DNA from: Sphingobacteriales bacterium
GTDB taxonomy: Bacteria; Bacteroidota; Bacteroidia; Chitinophagales; Chitinophagaceae
Direction of reading: 5' to 3'
Assembly: GCA_003963365.1 (NCBI GenBank)
Contig: RXJG01000004.1
Coordinates: 491,778 to 555,777, forward strand
Length of the DNA stretch: 64,000 bases
The translations under genes were made by a program, and so were the position numbers. Position 1 is the stretch's first letter; every line of letters starts with the position of its first letter. The notes beneath the pieces were generated by a model. The model was not told the origin of the DNA, made no database searches, and worked only from the letters and a program-made list of their open reading frames with translations. Shown in pieces: positions 37,400 through 44,785 of this stretch.

Positions 37400-38296
37400 T
37401 TAATTCTGACTATATACGGTGGCAAATACCCGGGCAAAATCTTTCAGTTTTGTTTTGCCCAATGTTGATGGATGATTCGCCCAATAATCAGCATACATGG
37501 TTCCGTTACTGATGGCATGACCCATCTCTGCATAGTTTTTTGCAATTTCTTCGGTCAATCCTGCCTGTACCATTCCGCCATATGCCTGTTCATCAGAAAA
37601 CGTTACCCATGGCAATTCGGGGTTGCCAATAGCGGTTCCAATTTCCTTGGCAATCTCATCTGTTGTTACTTCATCGCTGGCAATATACCTTACTGAACTG
37701 CCTGTGAAATTTAATTTGCTTAATTCTTCAAATGCCGCATCCGCAATATCATTGGTGTCAACCAGGGCAAATTTAAAATTCGTGCCGCCAAAGTTGTTGC
37801 CGATAATATTCATGTGTTTAATCATGCCAACATTCGCCAGCAGGTTAGCATAAAAAAACATTGGACGAAGATGTTTAACATTGACTCCGGTTAAACTGTT
37901 CAATTCCTGTTCAACAATATGCAATCCGGAAACAGGACCACAACCATCTGCTAAATGAGCACCCACACTGCTGAGGTTAACTACATATTTAATATTGTTT
38001 GCTTTGATGGCTTCAGTATAATTTTTTCCAACCTGTCCAATGGTTTGTTTCCAGTTGGCGGTTATATCCATCCTTGGCGGAACCATGGTATAAACTGCAT
38101 CTGCACCGGCAAAAACATGCGTTAAAAAGCTTACATCATCTACCGAACCAATGGCAGCTTTTGCACCTGCGTTGGTAAGTTCTTTAAGGTGTTCAGCATT
38201 ACGGCCGATAACGATTACATCATGTCCGGCTTTAAGTAAAGCCAGGGTAAGTGGTTTAGATATATTTCCTGCACCACCGGTAATTACATACTTCAT
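37400..38296 (-). CDS. NmrA-like NAD(P)-binding reductase (SDR superfamily)
   Basis: Atypical short-chain dehydrogenase related to NmrA/quinone-reductase QorB. The N-terminal VITGGAGNISKPLTLALLKAGHDVIVIGR gives the dinucleotide motif; TMVPPRMD and NLSSVGAHLADGCGPVSGLH are the usual core segments. A Tyr-x3-Lys triad is not obvious, as is common in this group. A 14-bp palindrome lies 21 nt before the start and matches one before the MarR gene, so it is probably repressed by that regulator. Confidence 0.88.
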   Translation of the reverse strand: MKYVITGGAGNISKPLTLALLKAGHDVIVIGRNAEHLKELTNAGAKAAIGSVDDVSFLTHVFAGADAVYTMVPPRMDITANWKQTIGQVGKNYTEAIKANNIKYVVNLSSVGAHLADGCGPVSGLHIVEQELNSLTGVNVKHLRPMFFYANLLANVGMIKHMNIIGNNFGGTNFKFALVDTNDIADAAFEELSKLNFTGSSVRYIASDEVTTDEIAKEIGTAIGNPELPWVTFSDEQAYGGMVQAGLTEEIAKNYAEMGHAISNGTMYADYWANHPSTLGKTKLKDFARVFATVYSQN

Positions 38297-38316
38297 AGTT
38301 GTTAATTTTTAGTTTG

Positions 38317-38330
38317 TTTGTATATACAAA
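38317..38330. promoter_or_regulatory. Operator palindrome before the NmrA-like gene
   Basis: TTTGTATATACAAA is a perfect 14-bp palindrome, 21 nt before the NmrA-like ATG. The same 14 bp form the core of the palindrome at 38802-38819 before the MarR gene. Confidence 0.8.
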
Positions 38331-38348
38331 TATTGATATAAAAAAAAT

Positions 38349-38777
38349 TTAAACAGGCAATTTATCAATCAGCTTATTGATGTTGCCGGCCATCCTGGCA
38401 CTTTCTTCTTTTCCTAATATGGACGAATAAGCCTGGTAAAAATGATCCACGCAATCTTTCAATTCAGGTAACATTTTTTTTGCTTTGGGGGTGGGATATA
38501 CATTGGTTAGTTTTCCTTCAGTAGTACGGGTAACTAATTTTTTTTCTTCCAGTTTCTCAATGAGGCGGGTGATAGTACTGGGTGTTAACAATAATTGCTC
38601 CACAATGGCACTGGGCTGAATACCCGGCTCTTCAATCACCAGCATCAATAAATAAGCATGACTGGCAGTAAGGTCTACTTTCTTCCAGCTTTCATTGGCC
38701 AGTTTTTCCATTCTGCGGGCAAGGGCATTGCTGCTAAAGTACATGCACTGGCAATATTTACTGTTGGCTGCTTTCAT
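38349..38777 (-). CDS. MarR-family transcriptional regulator
   Basis: Winged-helix repressor, 143 residues from the chosen start. The recognition segment is LLTPSTITRLIEKLEEKKLVTRTTEGK, and the dimer helices are at both ends. Cysteines near the N-terminus (KYCQCMYF) could respond to oxidants or electrophiles (inference). Start chosen at ATG 38777; the frame is open to 38861, but that would place the operator palindrome inside the gene and add a hydrophobic, AT-encoded extension. Likely controls itself and the two reductase genes downstream. Confidence 0.9.
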   Translation of the reverse strand: MKAANSKYCQCMYFSSNALARRMEKLANESWKKVDLTASHAYLLMLVIEEPGIQPSAIVEQLLLTPSTITRLIEKLEEKKLVTRTTEGKLTNVYPTPKAKKMLPELKDCVDHFYQAYSSILGKEESARMAGNINKLIDKLPV

Positions 38778-38801
38778 GAAGGCACAAAGATAAAGGATAA
38801 A

Positions 38802-38819
38802 TATTTGTATATACAAATA
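38802..38819. promoter_or_regulatory. Operator palindrome before the MarR gene
   Basis: TATTTGTATATACAAATA is a perfect 18-bp palindrome 25 nt before the MarR ATG at 38777, sharing its 14-bp core with the site at 38317-38330. It could also influence ruvB, which starts at 38905 in the opposite direction. Confidence 0.82.
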
Positions 38820-38854
38820 AATTTCAAAAAATTTTTTAACAATGATTTCGGTCA

Positions 38855-38892
38855 TTTCCAAATCATCAAATCATCACATCTTCAAATTACCT
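38855..38892. repeat. GATTTGA-type repeat just before ruvB
   Basis: Words such as CCAAATCATCAAATCATCAC and ATCTTCAAATTAC are the reverse complement of the GATTTGA family seen in the atp operon and at 26.15 kb. They create a spurious in-frame N-terminal extension of ruvB. Confidence 0.55.
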
Positions 38893-38904
38893 AATTTGCA
38901 TTCA

Positions 38905-39939
38905 ATGGCTAATCCCAATTTAAATAATGATAAAGAATTTTTAAATCCTGCCGACCGGGAGTTTGAAAACACTATTCGTCCGGCGGTGATGGATGAGTTT
39001 GCTGGTCAGCAGCAGATAATAGAAAACCTGCGCATCTTTATTAAAGCAGCAAAGATTCGTGGAGAGGCATTAGACCATATTTTATTTCATGGCCCGCCGG
39101 GTTTGGGTAAAACAACGCTGTCAAGAATTGTTGCCAATGAAATGGGTGTGAATATTAAAGAAACATCAGGCCCTGTAATAGAAAAACCCGGCGATCTTGC
39201 GGGATTGCTTACAAATTTGGAAGCAAACGATGTGTTGTTTATTGATGAGATACATCGCTTAAGTACAGTAGTGGAAGAATATTTATATGCAGCAATGGAA
39301 GATTACCGTATTGATATTATGATTGATAGCGGTCCCAATGCCAGGAGTATTCAGCTTTCGTTACATCCGTTTACACTGATAGGTGCTACTACCCGGAGTG
39401 GTTTGTTAACCGCTCCGTTATTATCAAGATTTGCCATTAAATCAAGATTGGAATATTATAATGCAGAAACGCTGAAAGGTATTATCAAACGTTCAGCCAA
39501 TATATTGGGTACAAAAATTAAAACAGATGCAGCTGGTGAAATTTCCAGAAGAAGTCGTGGTACACCACGTATCGCCAATGGTTTATTAAGAAGAGTAAGA
39601 GATTTTGCGCAGGTATTAAATGATGGTGAAATTGATTTGGGAATCACTCAGCATGCATTGAAAGCATTGAATGTGGATGAACATGGTTTGGATGAAATGG
39701 ATAACCGCATTCTCTCAACTATCATAGAAAAATTCAAAGGTGGCCCGGTTGGCATCACCACTATTGCCACAGCAGTTGGTGAAGAAGCAGGAACATTAGA
39801 AGAAGTATATGAACCATTCCTGATTCAGGAAGGATTTATACAACGTACCCCAAGAGGAAGAGAAGCTACCGCTAAAGCTTATGAACATTTAGGCAAAAAA
39901 CCTTTTGGCAGAAGCGGTGAGAATTTATTGTTTACCTGA
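38905..39939 (+). CDS. ruvB: Holliday junction branch-migration ATPase RuvB
   Basis: AAA+ motor that drives branch migration with RuvA. Walker A is GPPGLGKTT, Walker [10 protein letters not shown], then the RuvB-specific [15 protein letters not shown] and the sensor [17 protein letters not shown]; a winged-helix C-terminus ends [18 protein letters not shown]. Start chosen at ATG 38905 (MANPNLNND), giving 344 residues, the family size; the open frame back to 38842 is encoded by intergenic repeat DNA. The stop is 3 nt from the convergent TerC-family gene. Confidence 0.96.
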   Translation: MANPNLNNDKEFLNPADREFENTIRPAVMDEFAGQQQIIENLRIFIKAAKIRGEALDHILFHGPPGLGKTTLSRIVANEMGVNIKETSGPVIEKPGDLAGLLTNLEANDVLFIDEIHRLSTVVEEYLYAAMEDYRIDIMIDSGPNARSIQLSLHPFTLIGATTRSGLLTAPLLSRFAIKSRLEYYNAETLKGIIKRSANILGTKIKTDAAGEISRRSRGTPRIANGLLRRVRDFAQVLNDGEIDLGITQHALKALNVDEHGLDEMDNRILSTIIEKFKGGPVGITTIATAVGEEAGTLEEVYEPFLIQEGFIQRTPRGREATAKAYEHLGKKPFGRSGENLLFT

Positions 39940-39942
39940 AAT

Positions 39943-40740
39943 TTATTTTGCCATATCATCATAACCTTCCTCTTTCAGTTGCGGTTCATTCAACTCAACT
40001 ACTCTGCGATGTGCCTGTCTTTTACGCATTACCATATTAAGTACCTCTACACCAAATGAAAAGGCCATACCGAAATAGATATAATTTTTTAAATGAAGTT
40101 CTTCTGCTTTTTCGGGCGCCCATCCTTCAATCACTAAACTCAAACCAATCATTACTAAAAAAGAAAGAGCCAGCATTTTAATAGTTGGATGTTTGTGTAT
40201 GAAAGCTGAAATTTTTGGGCTGAACAAAAACATAATAATCATGGCAATTACAACGGCAGCTATCATTATCTCCACATATTTGGCGGTACCACCGGCAGTA
40301 ATGATGCTGTCAAAAGAAAATACAGTATCTATCAGCATGATTTGTGCAATGGCTTGGCCCAGCGTTATAGCAACGCCATTGCAGTCAGCATTCGGATCCT
40401 CACCTTCCAGTTTATGATGAATTTCTATTACCGTTTTATAAATAAGAAATATACCACCTGCCAGCATTACGAGACTGGCTAAATCAAAACCTTTATCAAA
40501 CAAAGTAAATACCGGTTTGCCTTTTTGTTGTAATAACCATCCCAAAGCCATCAGTAATAAACTACGGATGATGATACCGCTGATCATCCATGCACGACGG
40601 GCCTTTTTTTCATCTTTCTCTTCTTTCAGCCGGTTCATGATAATGCTTACGAAAATTACATTATCAATACCCAGTACCACTTCCAGTATTACGAGAATGA
40701 CAAAACTGATGATACTTTCCGATGTAAATAAATAATCCAT
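39943..40740 (-). CDS. TerC-family integral membrane protein
   Basis: Multi-helix membrane protein of the TerC/YjbE-type family, now linked to metal (manganese) export or exoenzyme metallation in other bacteria. The motif LGIDNVIFVSIIMNRL and the later TVFSFDSIITAGG supply the acidic membrane residues characteristic of the family. Seven or so helices are visible in 265 residues. It shares a strand and a 5-nt gap with the YcxB-like upstream gene. Confidence 0.88.
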   Translation of the reverse strand: MDYLFTSESIISFVILVILEVVLGIDNVIFVSIIMNRLKEEKDEKKARRAWMISGIIIRSLLLMALGWLLQQKGKPVFTLFDKGFDLASLVMLAGGIFLIYKTVIEIHHKLEGEDPNADCNGVAITLGQAIAQIMLIDTVFSFDSIITAGGTAKYVEIMIAAVVIAMIIMFLFSPKISAFIHKHPTIKMLALSFLVMIGLSLVIEGWAPEKAEELHLKNYIYFGMAFSFGVEVLNMVMRKRQAHRRVVELNEPQLKEEGYDDMAK

Positions 40741-40745
40741 AATGA

Positions 40746-41267
40746 TTAGCTGTGTTGAATAGCGTTGGAGATCTGTTGAGTGATGATATTCTTAAATGAA
40801 CTAAAATCAGCTTCGCTGTTAAAGAAACTTTTTTCAAACATGCTGAATGTATTGTTTTGCTGGTACAGCAATACAATATCTGTGCTGATGATGGCATTCT
40901 TAAATACAGTCCAATCGCTGGAAGTAGTGGAAGAAGCCAGTTTAGTGATGATAGTGGAGTCAGTTATCTCCATATCAAAATTTCCATTTTCTCCCAGGCT
41001 TTTTAAAAGTGTTTTGCCCAGGTTTTTCATGCGGTAAAGCATATAAAAATAATAGGCCACTGCAAATACGATGTATAATATTCCGAGATAAAAATTTGTT
41101 CCCAATACAGGTTTTTTCATTTCTGTGTACATCAGGTATAATGAAACGGCAATAAGAATTACAGGCACAAGTAACAATCTTCTTTTATGTGAAGAACCAA
41201 AATAACGGTAATGCAGCTGTAATGATTGATTGATGATTTGCTCGTTTAGTCGCACTTTAACTTCCAT
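40746..41267 (-). CDS. YcxB-like membrane protein, copy 1
   Basis: Function unknown. The product is 173 residues: a cytosolic N-terminal segment (MEVKVRLNEQIINQSLQLHYRYFGSSHKRRL), two membrane helices at about 35-75, and a C-terminal soluble part with TKLASSTTSSDWTVFKNAIISTDIVLLYQQNNTF. The layout is that of YcxB-like proteins, and the gene at 52976 has the same design. Start chosen at ATG 41267; a more upstream ATG at 41300 would overlap pyrD by 22 nt. Confidence 0.75.
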   Translation of the reverse strand: MEVKVRLNEQIINQSLQLHYRYFGSSHKRRLLLVPVILIAVSLYLMYTEMKKPVLGTNFYLGILYIVFAVAYYFYMLYRMKNLGKTLLKSLGENGNFDMEITDSTIITKLASSTTSSDWTVFKNAIISTDIVLLYQQNNTFSMFEKSFFNSEADFSSFKNIITQQISNAIQHS

Positions 41268-41278
41268 GAATAAAAAAA

Positions 41279-42343
41279 TTAGCGGGCAAGATACTGACAA
41301 ATATTTTTTGCAATTATTGGACCTTCATAAATAAAACCAGTCCACACCTGTACCAGCGAAGCCCCGGCTTTCACTTTTTCTCTTGCATCATCACCGGTAA
41401 AAATTCCGCCGGAGGCGATGATGGGTATTTGCCCATTTGTTTTTTGAGAAATGTATTGCACAATTTCGGTACTTCTTTCTTTCAATGGTTTACCACTCAA
41501 GCCACCCGCACCAATCTTTTCACTTTTCACTTTTGACTCCTGACTTAATTCTTCCCTGCTGATAGTAGTATTGGTTGCTACCAATCCATCCAGTTTTATT
41601 TCCAATGCCAAATCAATTACATCATCAATTTGTGGTTGGGTCAGGTCAGGCGCAATCTTCAATAAAATTGGTTTAGGATGTTGTTTTTGATTGTTGATAG
41701 ACTGCAGATGCGTTAAAATTTTCTTCAACGAATCTTTCTCCTGTAATTCTCTTAATCCGGGGGTATTAGGACTGCTTACATTCACGACGAAGTAATCAAC
41801 ATAATCAAACAACTCAGTAAAACAAATTTCATAATCCTTCCACGCATCTTCGTTGGGAGTGATTTTATTTTTACCAATATTGCCTCCAATGATAAGTTTG
41901 TGATTTATAGTTTGTGGGTTGTGGTTCTCCTTTATCTCTTTCCACTCCTTTAATCTCTTGGTTACCATCTTCACTCCATCATTATTAAATCCCATTCTGT
42001 TTATAATGGCTTTATCATCAGGTAAGCGAAATAATCTTGGCTTATCATTGCCTGATTGTGGTAGCGGAGTCACTGTTCCTATCTCCACAAAACCAAAGCC
42101 AAGGCATTCCAACTCTCTCAAATATTTTGCATTCTTATCAAAGCCAGCGGCGAGCCCAACCGGGTTTTTAAAATGCAAACCCCAATAATTTCTTTCCAGC
42201 GAAGGATTGGCAAAACAAAATCTTTTCATCAGCCATTTTCTTACAAAACCAAAGCGGCATAAAAACTGCAGGCTGTTCATGGAAAAGTAGTGCACTCTTT
42301 CCGGGTCAAACAAAAAAAGAAAGCGGCGGAGTAACTGGTACAT
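41279..42343 (-). CDS. pyrD: Dihydroorotate dehydrogenase (quinone), class 2
   Basis: Oxidises dihydroorotate to orotate at the membrane with quinone as acceptor, the fourth step of pyrimidine synthesis. The class 2 N-terminal membrane helix region (MYQLLRRFLFLFDPERVHYF) is present. Motifs: GLAAGFDKNAK for FMN, catalytic Ser in VVNVSSPNTPGLREL, and IGAGGLSGKPL. The chosen ATG at 42343 gives 354 residues; an open TTG at 42376 is less likely. Two repeat-like inserts (HNPQTINHK and QESKVKSEK) lie in surface loops without breaking the frame. Confidence 0.94.
   Translation of the reverse strand: MYQLLRRFLFLFDPERVHYFSMNSLQFLCRFGFVRKWLMKRFCFANPSLERNYWGLHFKNPVGLAAGFDKNAKYLRELECLGFGFVEIGTVTPLPQSGNDKPRLFRLPDDKAIINRMGFNNDGVKMVTKRLKEWKEIKENHNPQTINHKLIIGGNIGKNKITPNEDAWKDYEICFTELFDYVDYFVVNVSSPNTPGLRELQEKDSLKKILTHLQSINNQKQHPKPILLKIAPDLTQPQIDDVIDLALEIKLDGLVATNTTISREELSQESKVKSEKIGAGGLSGKPLKERSTEIVQYISQKTNGQIPIIASGGIFTGDDAREKVKAGASLVQVWTGFIYEGPIIAKNICQYLAR
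41517..41548 (-). repeat. Micro-repeat insertion 2 in pyrD
   Basis: On the minus strand AGTCAGGAGTC then AAAAGTGAAAAGTGAAAAG codes SQESKVKSEK between ISREEL and IGAGGL. The AAGTGAAA units are a common intergenic micro-repeat in this group. Confidence 0.6.
41896..41927 (-). repeat. Micro-repeat insertion 1 in pyrD
   Basis: On the minus strand the words AACCACAACCCACAAAC and TATAAATCACAAAC code NHNPQTINHKL, just before the conserved IIGGNIGKNK. They are the same word family as in the M23 gene and before leuS. Confidence 0.65.
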
Positions 42344-42379
42344 AAAGTGCCGCGAAGATAAAACAACTTGTTGCAAGGT

Positions 42380-42410
42380 TTTGACGGTTCAATGAAAGAT
42401 GTTAATTTTG
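42380..42410 (+). promoter_or_regulatory. Perfect consensus promoter of the thiolase gene
   Basis: TTTG at 42380-42383, a 19-nt spacer, and TAATTTTG at 42403-42410: an exact match to the Bacteroidota primary-sigma consensus. It partly overlaps the region upstream of pyrD on the other strand. Confidence 0.8.
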
Positions 42411-42444
42411 ATATCGAAAGGTTGCATAAACAACTAAATTGAAT

Positions 42445-42474
42445 AATGCTGGTTACTTTAAATAAACCAGCATT
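42445..42474 (+). other. Leader hairpin before the thiolase gene
   Basis: AATGCTGGTT (42445-42454) and AACCAGCATT (42465-42474) form a perfect 10-bp stem with a 10-nt loop between the promoter and the ATG at 42498. There is no T-run, so it is not a standard terminator. Confidence 0.65.
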
Positions 42475-42497
42475 TAACAACCAGAAATAATAATATC

Positions 42498-43676
42498 ATG
42501 CAAGACGCTTATATCGTAGCCGGCTACCGCACTGCAGTAGGTAAATCAAAACGTGGTGGATTTCGTTTTACCAGGCCAGATGATTTGGCTGTAGATGTGA
42601 TTAAAGGATTGATGGCTTCTGTTCCTCAGCTTGACCCCAAAAGAGTAGATGATGTAATTGTTGGTAATGCTGTACCGGAAGCAGAACAAGGTTTGCAGGT
42701 GGGAAGAATTATTGCAGCTAAAGCTATTGGCTTTCATGCACCGGGTATGACGGTAAACCGCTACTGTGCCAGTGGATTAGAAACGATTGCTATTGCTACT
42801 GCAAAAATCCGTAGCGGACAGGCAGATTGTATTGTGGCCGGTGGAACAGAAAGTATGAGCCTGGTTCCAACAGCTGGCTGGAAAACTGTTCCTGCTTATT
42901 CTATTGCTAAGGATGAACCTGATTATTATTTAAGTATGGGTTTAACTGCTGAGGCAGTTGCCAAAGAATATAATGTTAGCAGGGAAGACCAGGATTTGTT
43001 TGCCCTTAACTCTCATAAGAAAGCGATGAATGCTATTCAAAATGGATATTTTAAGAATGGCATTTTACCAATTAATGTGGAAGAAGTTTATTTAGATGAA
43101 AAAGGGAAAAAGCAGAAAAGAAATTTTGTAATAGACACCGATGAAGGTGTAAGAGCTGATACGACTATTGAAGCACTAAAGAAATTGAAACCTGCCTTTG
43201 CAGCGAATGGATCAGTAACAGCAGGTAATTCGTCACAAACCAGTGATGGGGCAGCTTTCGTAATTGTAATGGGAGAGAAGATGATAAATGAACTGGGATT
43301 GAAACCTATAGCAAGATTAGTCGCTTGCGCCAGTGCAGGTGTGCATCCCCGTATTATGGGTATTGGTCCGGTAGAAGCCGTACCAAAAGTATTGAAGCAG
43401 GCAGGAATGAGTTTGAACCAAATAGATTTAGTGGAGCTTAACGAAGCTTTTGCATCACAGGCACTGGCAGTTATTCGTAATCTCAATTTAAATTCCGATA
43501 TTGTTAATATAAATGGCGGTGCCATTGCCTTAGGTCACCCATTAGGCTGTACAGGATGTAAGCTAACCATCCAGATTACAAATGATATGAAAAGGCTTAA
43601 TAAAAAATACGGAATTGTTACGGCCTGTGTAGGCGGCGGGCAAGGCATAGCCGGTATCATAGAAAATATTGACTAA
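42498..43676 (+). CDS. Acetyl-CoA C-acyltransferase (thiolase)
   Basis: Degradative-type thiolase that cleaves 3-ketoacyl-CoA (or joins two acetyl-CoA). The acylated Cys is Cys90 in NRYCASGLETIA; the base His is in GGAIALGHPLGCTG and the second Cys in VTACVGGGQG. Length 392 aa is standard. The partner hydratase/dehydrogenase of beta-oxidation is not adjacent. Driven by its own consensus promoter with a 10-bp hairpin in the leader. Confidence 0.95.
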   Translation: MQDAYIVAGYRTAVGKSKRGGFRFTRPDDLAVDVIKGLMASVPQLDPKRVDDVIVGNAVPEAEQGLQVGRIIAAKAIGFHAPGMTVNRYCASGLETIAIATAKIRSGQADCIVAGGTESMSLVPTAGWKTVPAYSIAKDEPDYYLSMGLTAEAVAKEYNVSREDQDLFALNSHKKAMNAIQNGYFKNGILPINVEEVYLDEKGKKQKRNFVIDTDEGVRADTTIEALKKLKPAFAANGSVTAGNSSQTSDGAAFVIVMGEKMINELGLKPIARLVACASAGVHPRIMGIGPVEAVPKVLKQAGMSLNQIDLVELNEAFASQALAVIRNLNLNSDIVNINGGAIALGHPLGCTGCKLTIQITNDMKRLNKKYGIVTACVGGGQGIAGIIENID

Positions 43677-43688
43677 AGAATATTGTTT

Positions 43689-44270
43689 ATGAAAAATACT
43701 TTCTTTCGCCTGGTTAAGGTGTCAATGGTTATTTTAATCAGCGGTGCTTTATCCTGTAAAAAGAATACTAAACTTACTCCGCTGGACATCAGCGGTGTTT
43801 TGTATACCGATAAATCTGGTAATACTATTGGAAGCTATGGCAATCCGGCAGGAGACTGGACATTCAGTACTACATTAAGTCCGCAGGAGATCAGTTTATT
43901 AAATTTTGCCGACTCACTTGATATGACCGGAACAGTGGTCGTTTCCAATCCACGCATTATTCCCGTATATCCCAACCCAAGCAGTACTTATATGAGTTTT
44001 TCCGGTCAGTTTGGTTTACCCTCCCAACTAACAAAATTGAAGGTTGTAGTGGTTGACCCATTTTATAATATTGCGGTTAAAGATGCATTGATAATAAATG
44101 GAGGCAACCAGCAATTTTATTTTAGTGTAGCTAACCGGCAAATATTTCAGCCTAACGGTATTTACAGAATTTATTATAGTCTTTCTGCCAAGGATAACCC
44201 AAATTACAAAATGGGTTATGGTGCTATCCAAATTTGTCCCGGCTATATATCTACACCCAACTGCCCCTGA
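43689..44270 (+). CDS. Lipoprotein with an internal T9SS-like PNP module
   Basis: Function unknown. The lipobox is ISGALSC (Cys ~20), so the protein is lipidated. Mid-protein is VYPNPSSTYMSFSG, followed by strands and PNGIYRIYYSLS, closely recalling the fold of type A C-terminal sorting domains of the Type IX secretion system; here ~30 further residues follow, so it is not a standard terminal signal. Start chosen at ATG 43689, 12 nt after the thiolase stop; TTG 43683 is less likely. A role as a surface-exposed anchored beta-sandwich is inference. Confidence 0.75.
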   Translation: MKNTFFRLVKVSMVILISGALSCKKNTKLTPLDISGVLYTDKSGNTIGSYGNPAGDWTFSTTLSPQEISLLNFADSLDMTGTVVVSNPRIIPVYPNPSSTYMSFSGQFGLPSQLTKLKVVVVDPFYNIAVKDALIINGGNQQFYFSVANRQIFQPNGIYRIYYSLSAKDNPNYKMGYGAIQICPGYISTPNCP

Positions 44271-44279
44271 TTGGTTACT

Positions 44280-44357
44280 GTTGCATTTTTTGTTGCAATA
44301 ATAATTTTGGTAAAGGAAGTCCGGCTGGCTAATTTTGTATTGAAACTTCGTTGCAAT
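44280..44357 (+). promoter_or_regulatory. merC promoter flanked by GTTGCAAT direct repeats
   Basis: TTTG (44306-44309), a 20-nt spacer and TAATTTTG (44330-44337) form a consensus promoter. GTTGCAAT occurs at 44292-44299, just upstream of -33, and again at 44350-44357, between the predicted transcription start and the ATG at 44359; GTTGCA is also at 44280-44285. The placement suits a metal-responsive repressor site pair, though the regulator is unknown. Confidence 0.6.
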
Positions 44358-44358
44358 T

Positions 44359-44769
44359 ATGTTTTTTCACATAAACCCAAAATTTAAATTTGATACAGAT
44401 GCTTTGGGCATATCAGTTTCCCTTGCCTGTGCTATCCATTGTGCCGTACTTCCTTTGTTATTCAGCAGCGTTCCTTTATTTGGGGTAAACATTGTCAATA
44501 ATGTTTATTTCGAAATATTCATGATTGTACTGGCTTTCGTCATTGGTACCTTTTCATTATATCATGGATACAAAAAACATCATCATCATTCTATAGCACT
44601 TATTCTTTTTTCAGTTGGGATAATATTACTGTTAGCCAAACAGTTTTTACCACAATACGAAAACTGGTTTTTGTTCCCCGCCGCGGTTTTAATTATAACA
44701 GCACATTTTGTCAATTATCGTTTATGCAGGGTAGCTAACCATTGCCACGCAAGCGATTGTAATCACTAA
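44359..44769 (+). CDS. MerC-domain membrane protein
   Basis: Small four-helix protein of the MerC family. The first helix carries the metal-binding pattern in SVSLACAIHCAVLPLL (two Cys plus His). A His-rich loop (YKKHHHHS) follows, and the C-terminus ends in NHCHASDCNH, again rich in Cys and His. MerC is known as a mercury transporter, but in Bacteroidota this type often sits with TonB receptors and may serve zinc or another transition metal (inference). The receptor starts 16 nt downstream. Confidence 0.88.
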   Translation: MFFHINPKFKFDTDALGISVSLACAIHCAVLPLLFSSVPLFGVNIVNNVYFEIFMIVLAFVIGTFSLYHGYKKHHHHSIALILFSVGIILLLAKQFLPQYENWFLFPAAVLIITAHFVNYRLCRVANHCHASDCNH

Positions 44770-44785
44770 AGTTGAATTGAATCAA

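Noticed and set aside
38778..38861. Longer MarR protein from ATG 38861
   Set aside because: It would place the 18-bp operator palindrome inside the coding region and add a hydrophobic extension unlike MarR proteins.
38842..38904. Longer RuvB N-terminus from ATG 38842
   Set aside because: The added 21 residues are encoded by intergenic repeat DNA and are not part of the RuvB family.
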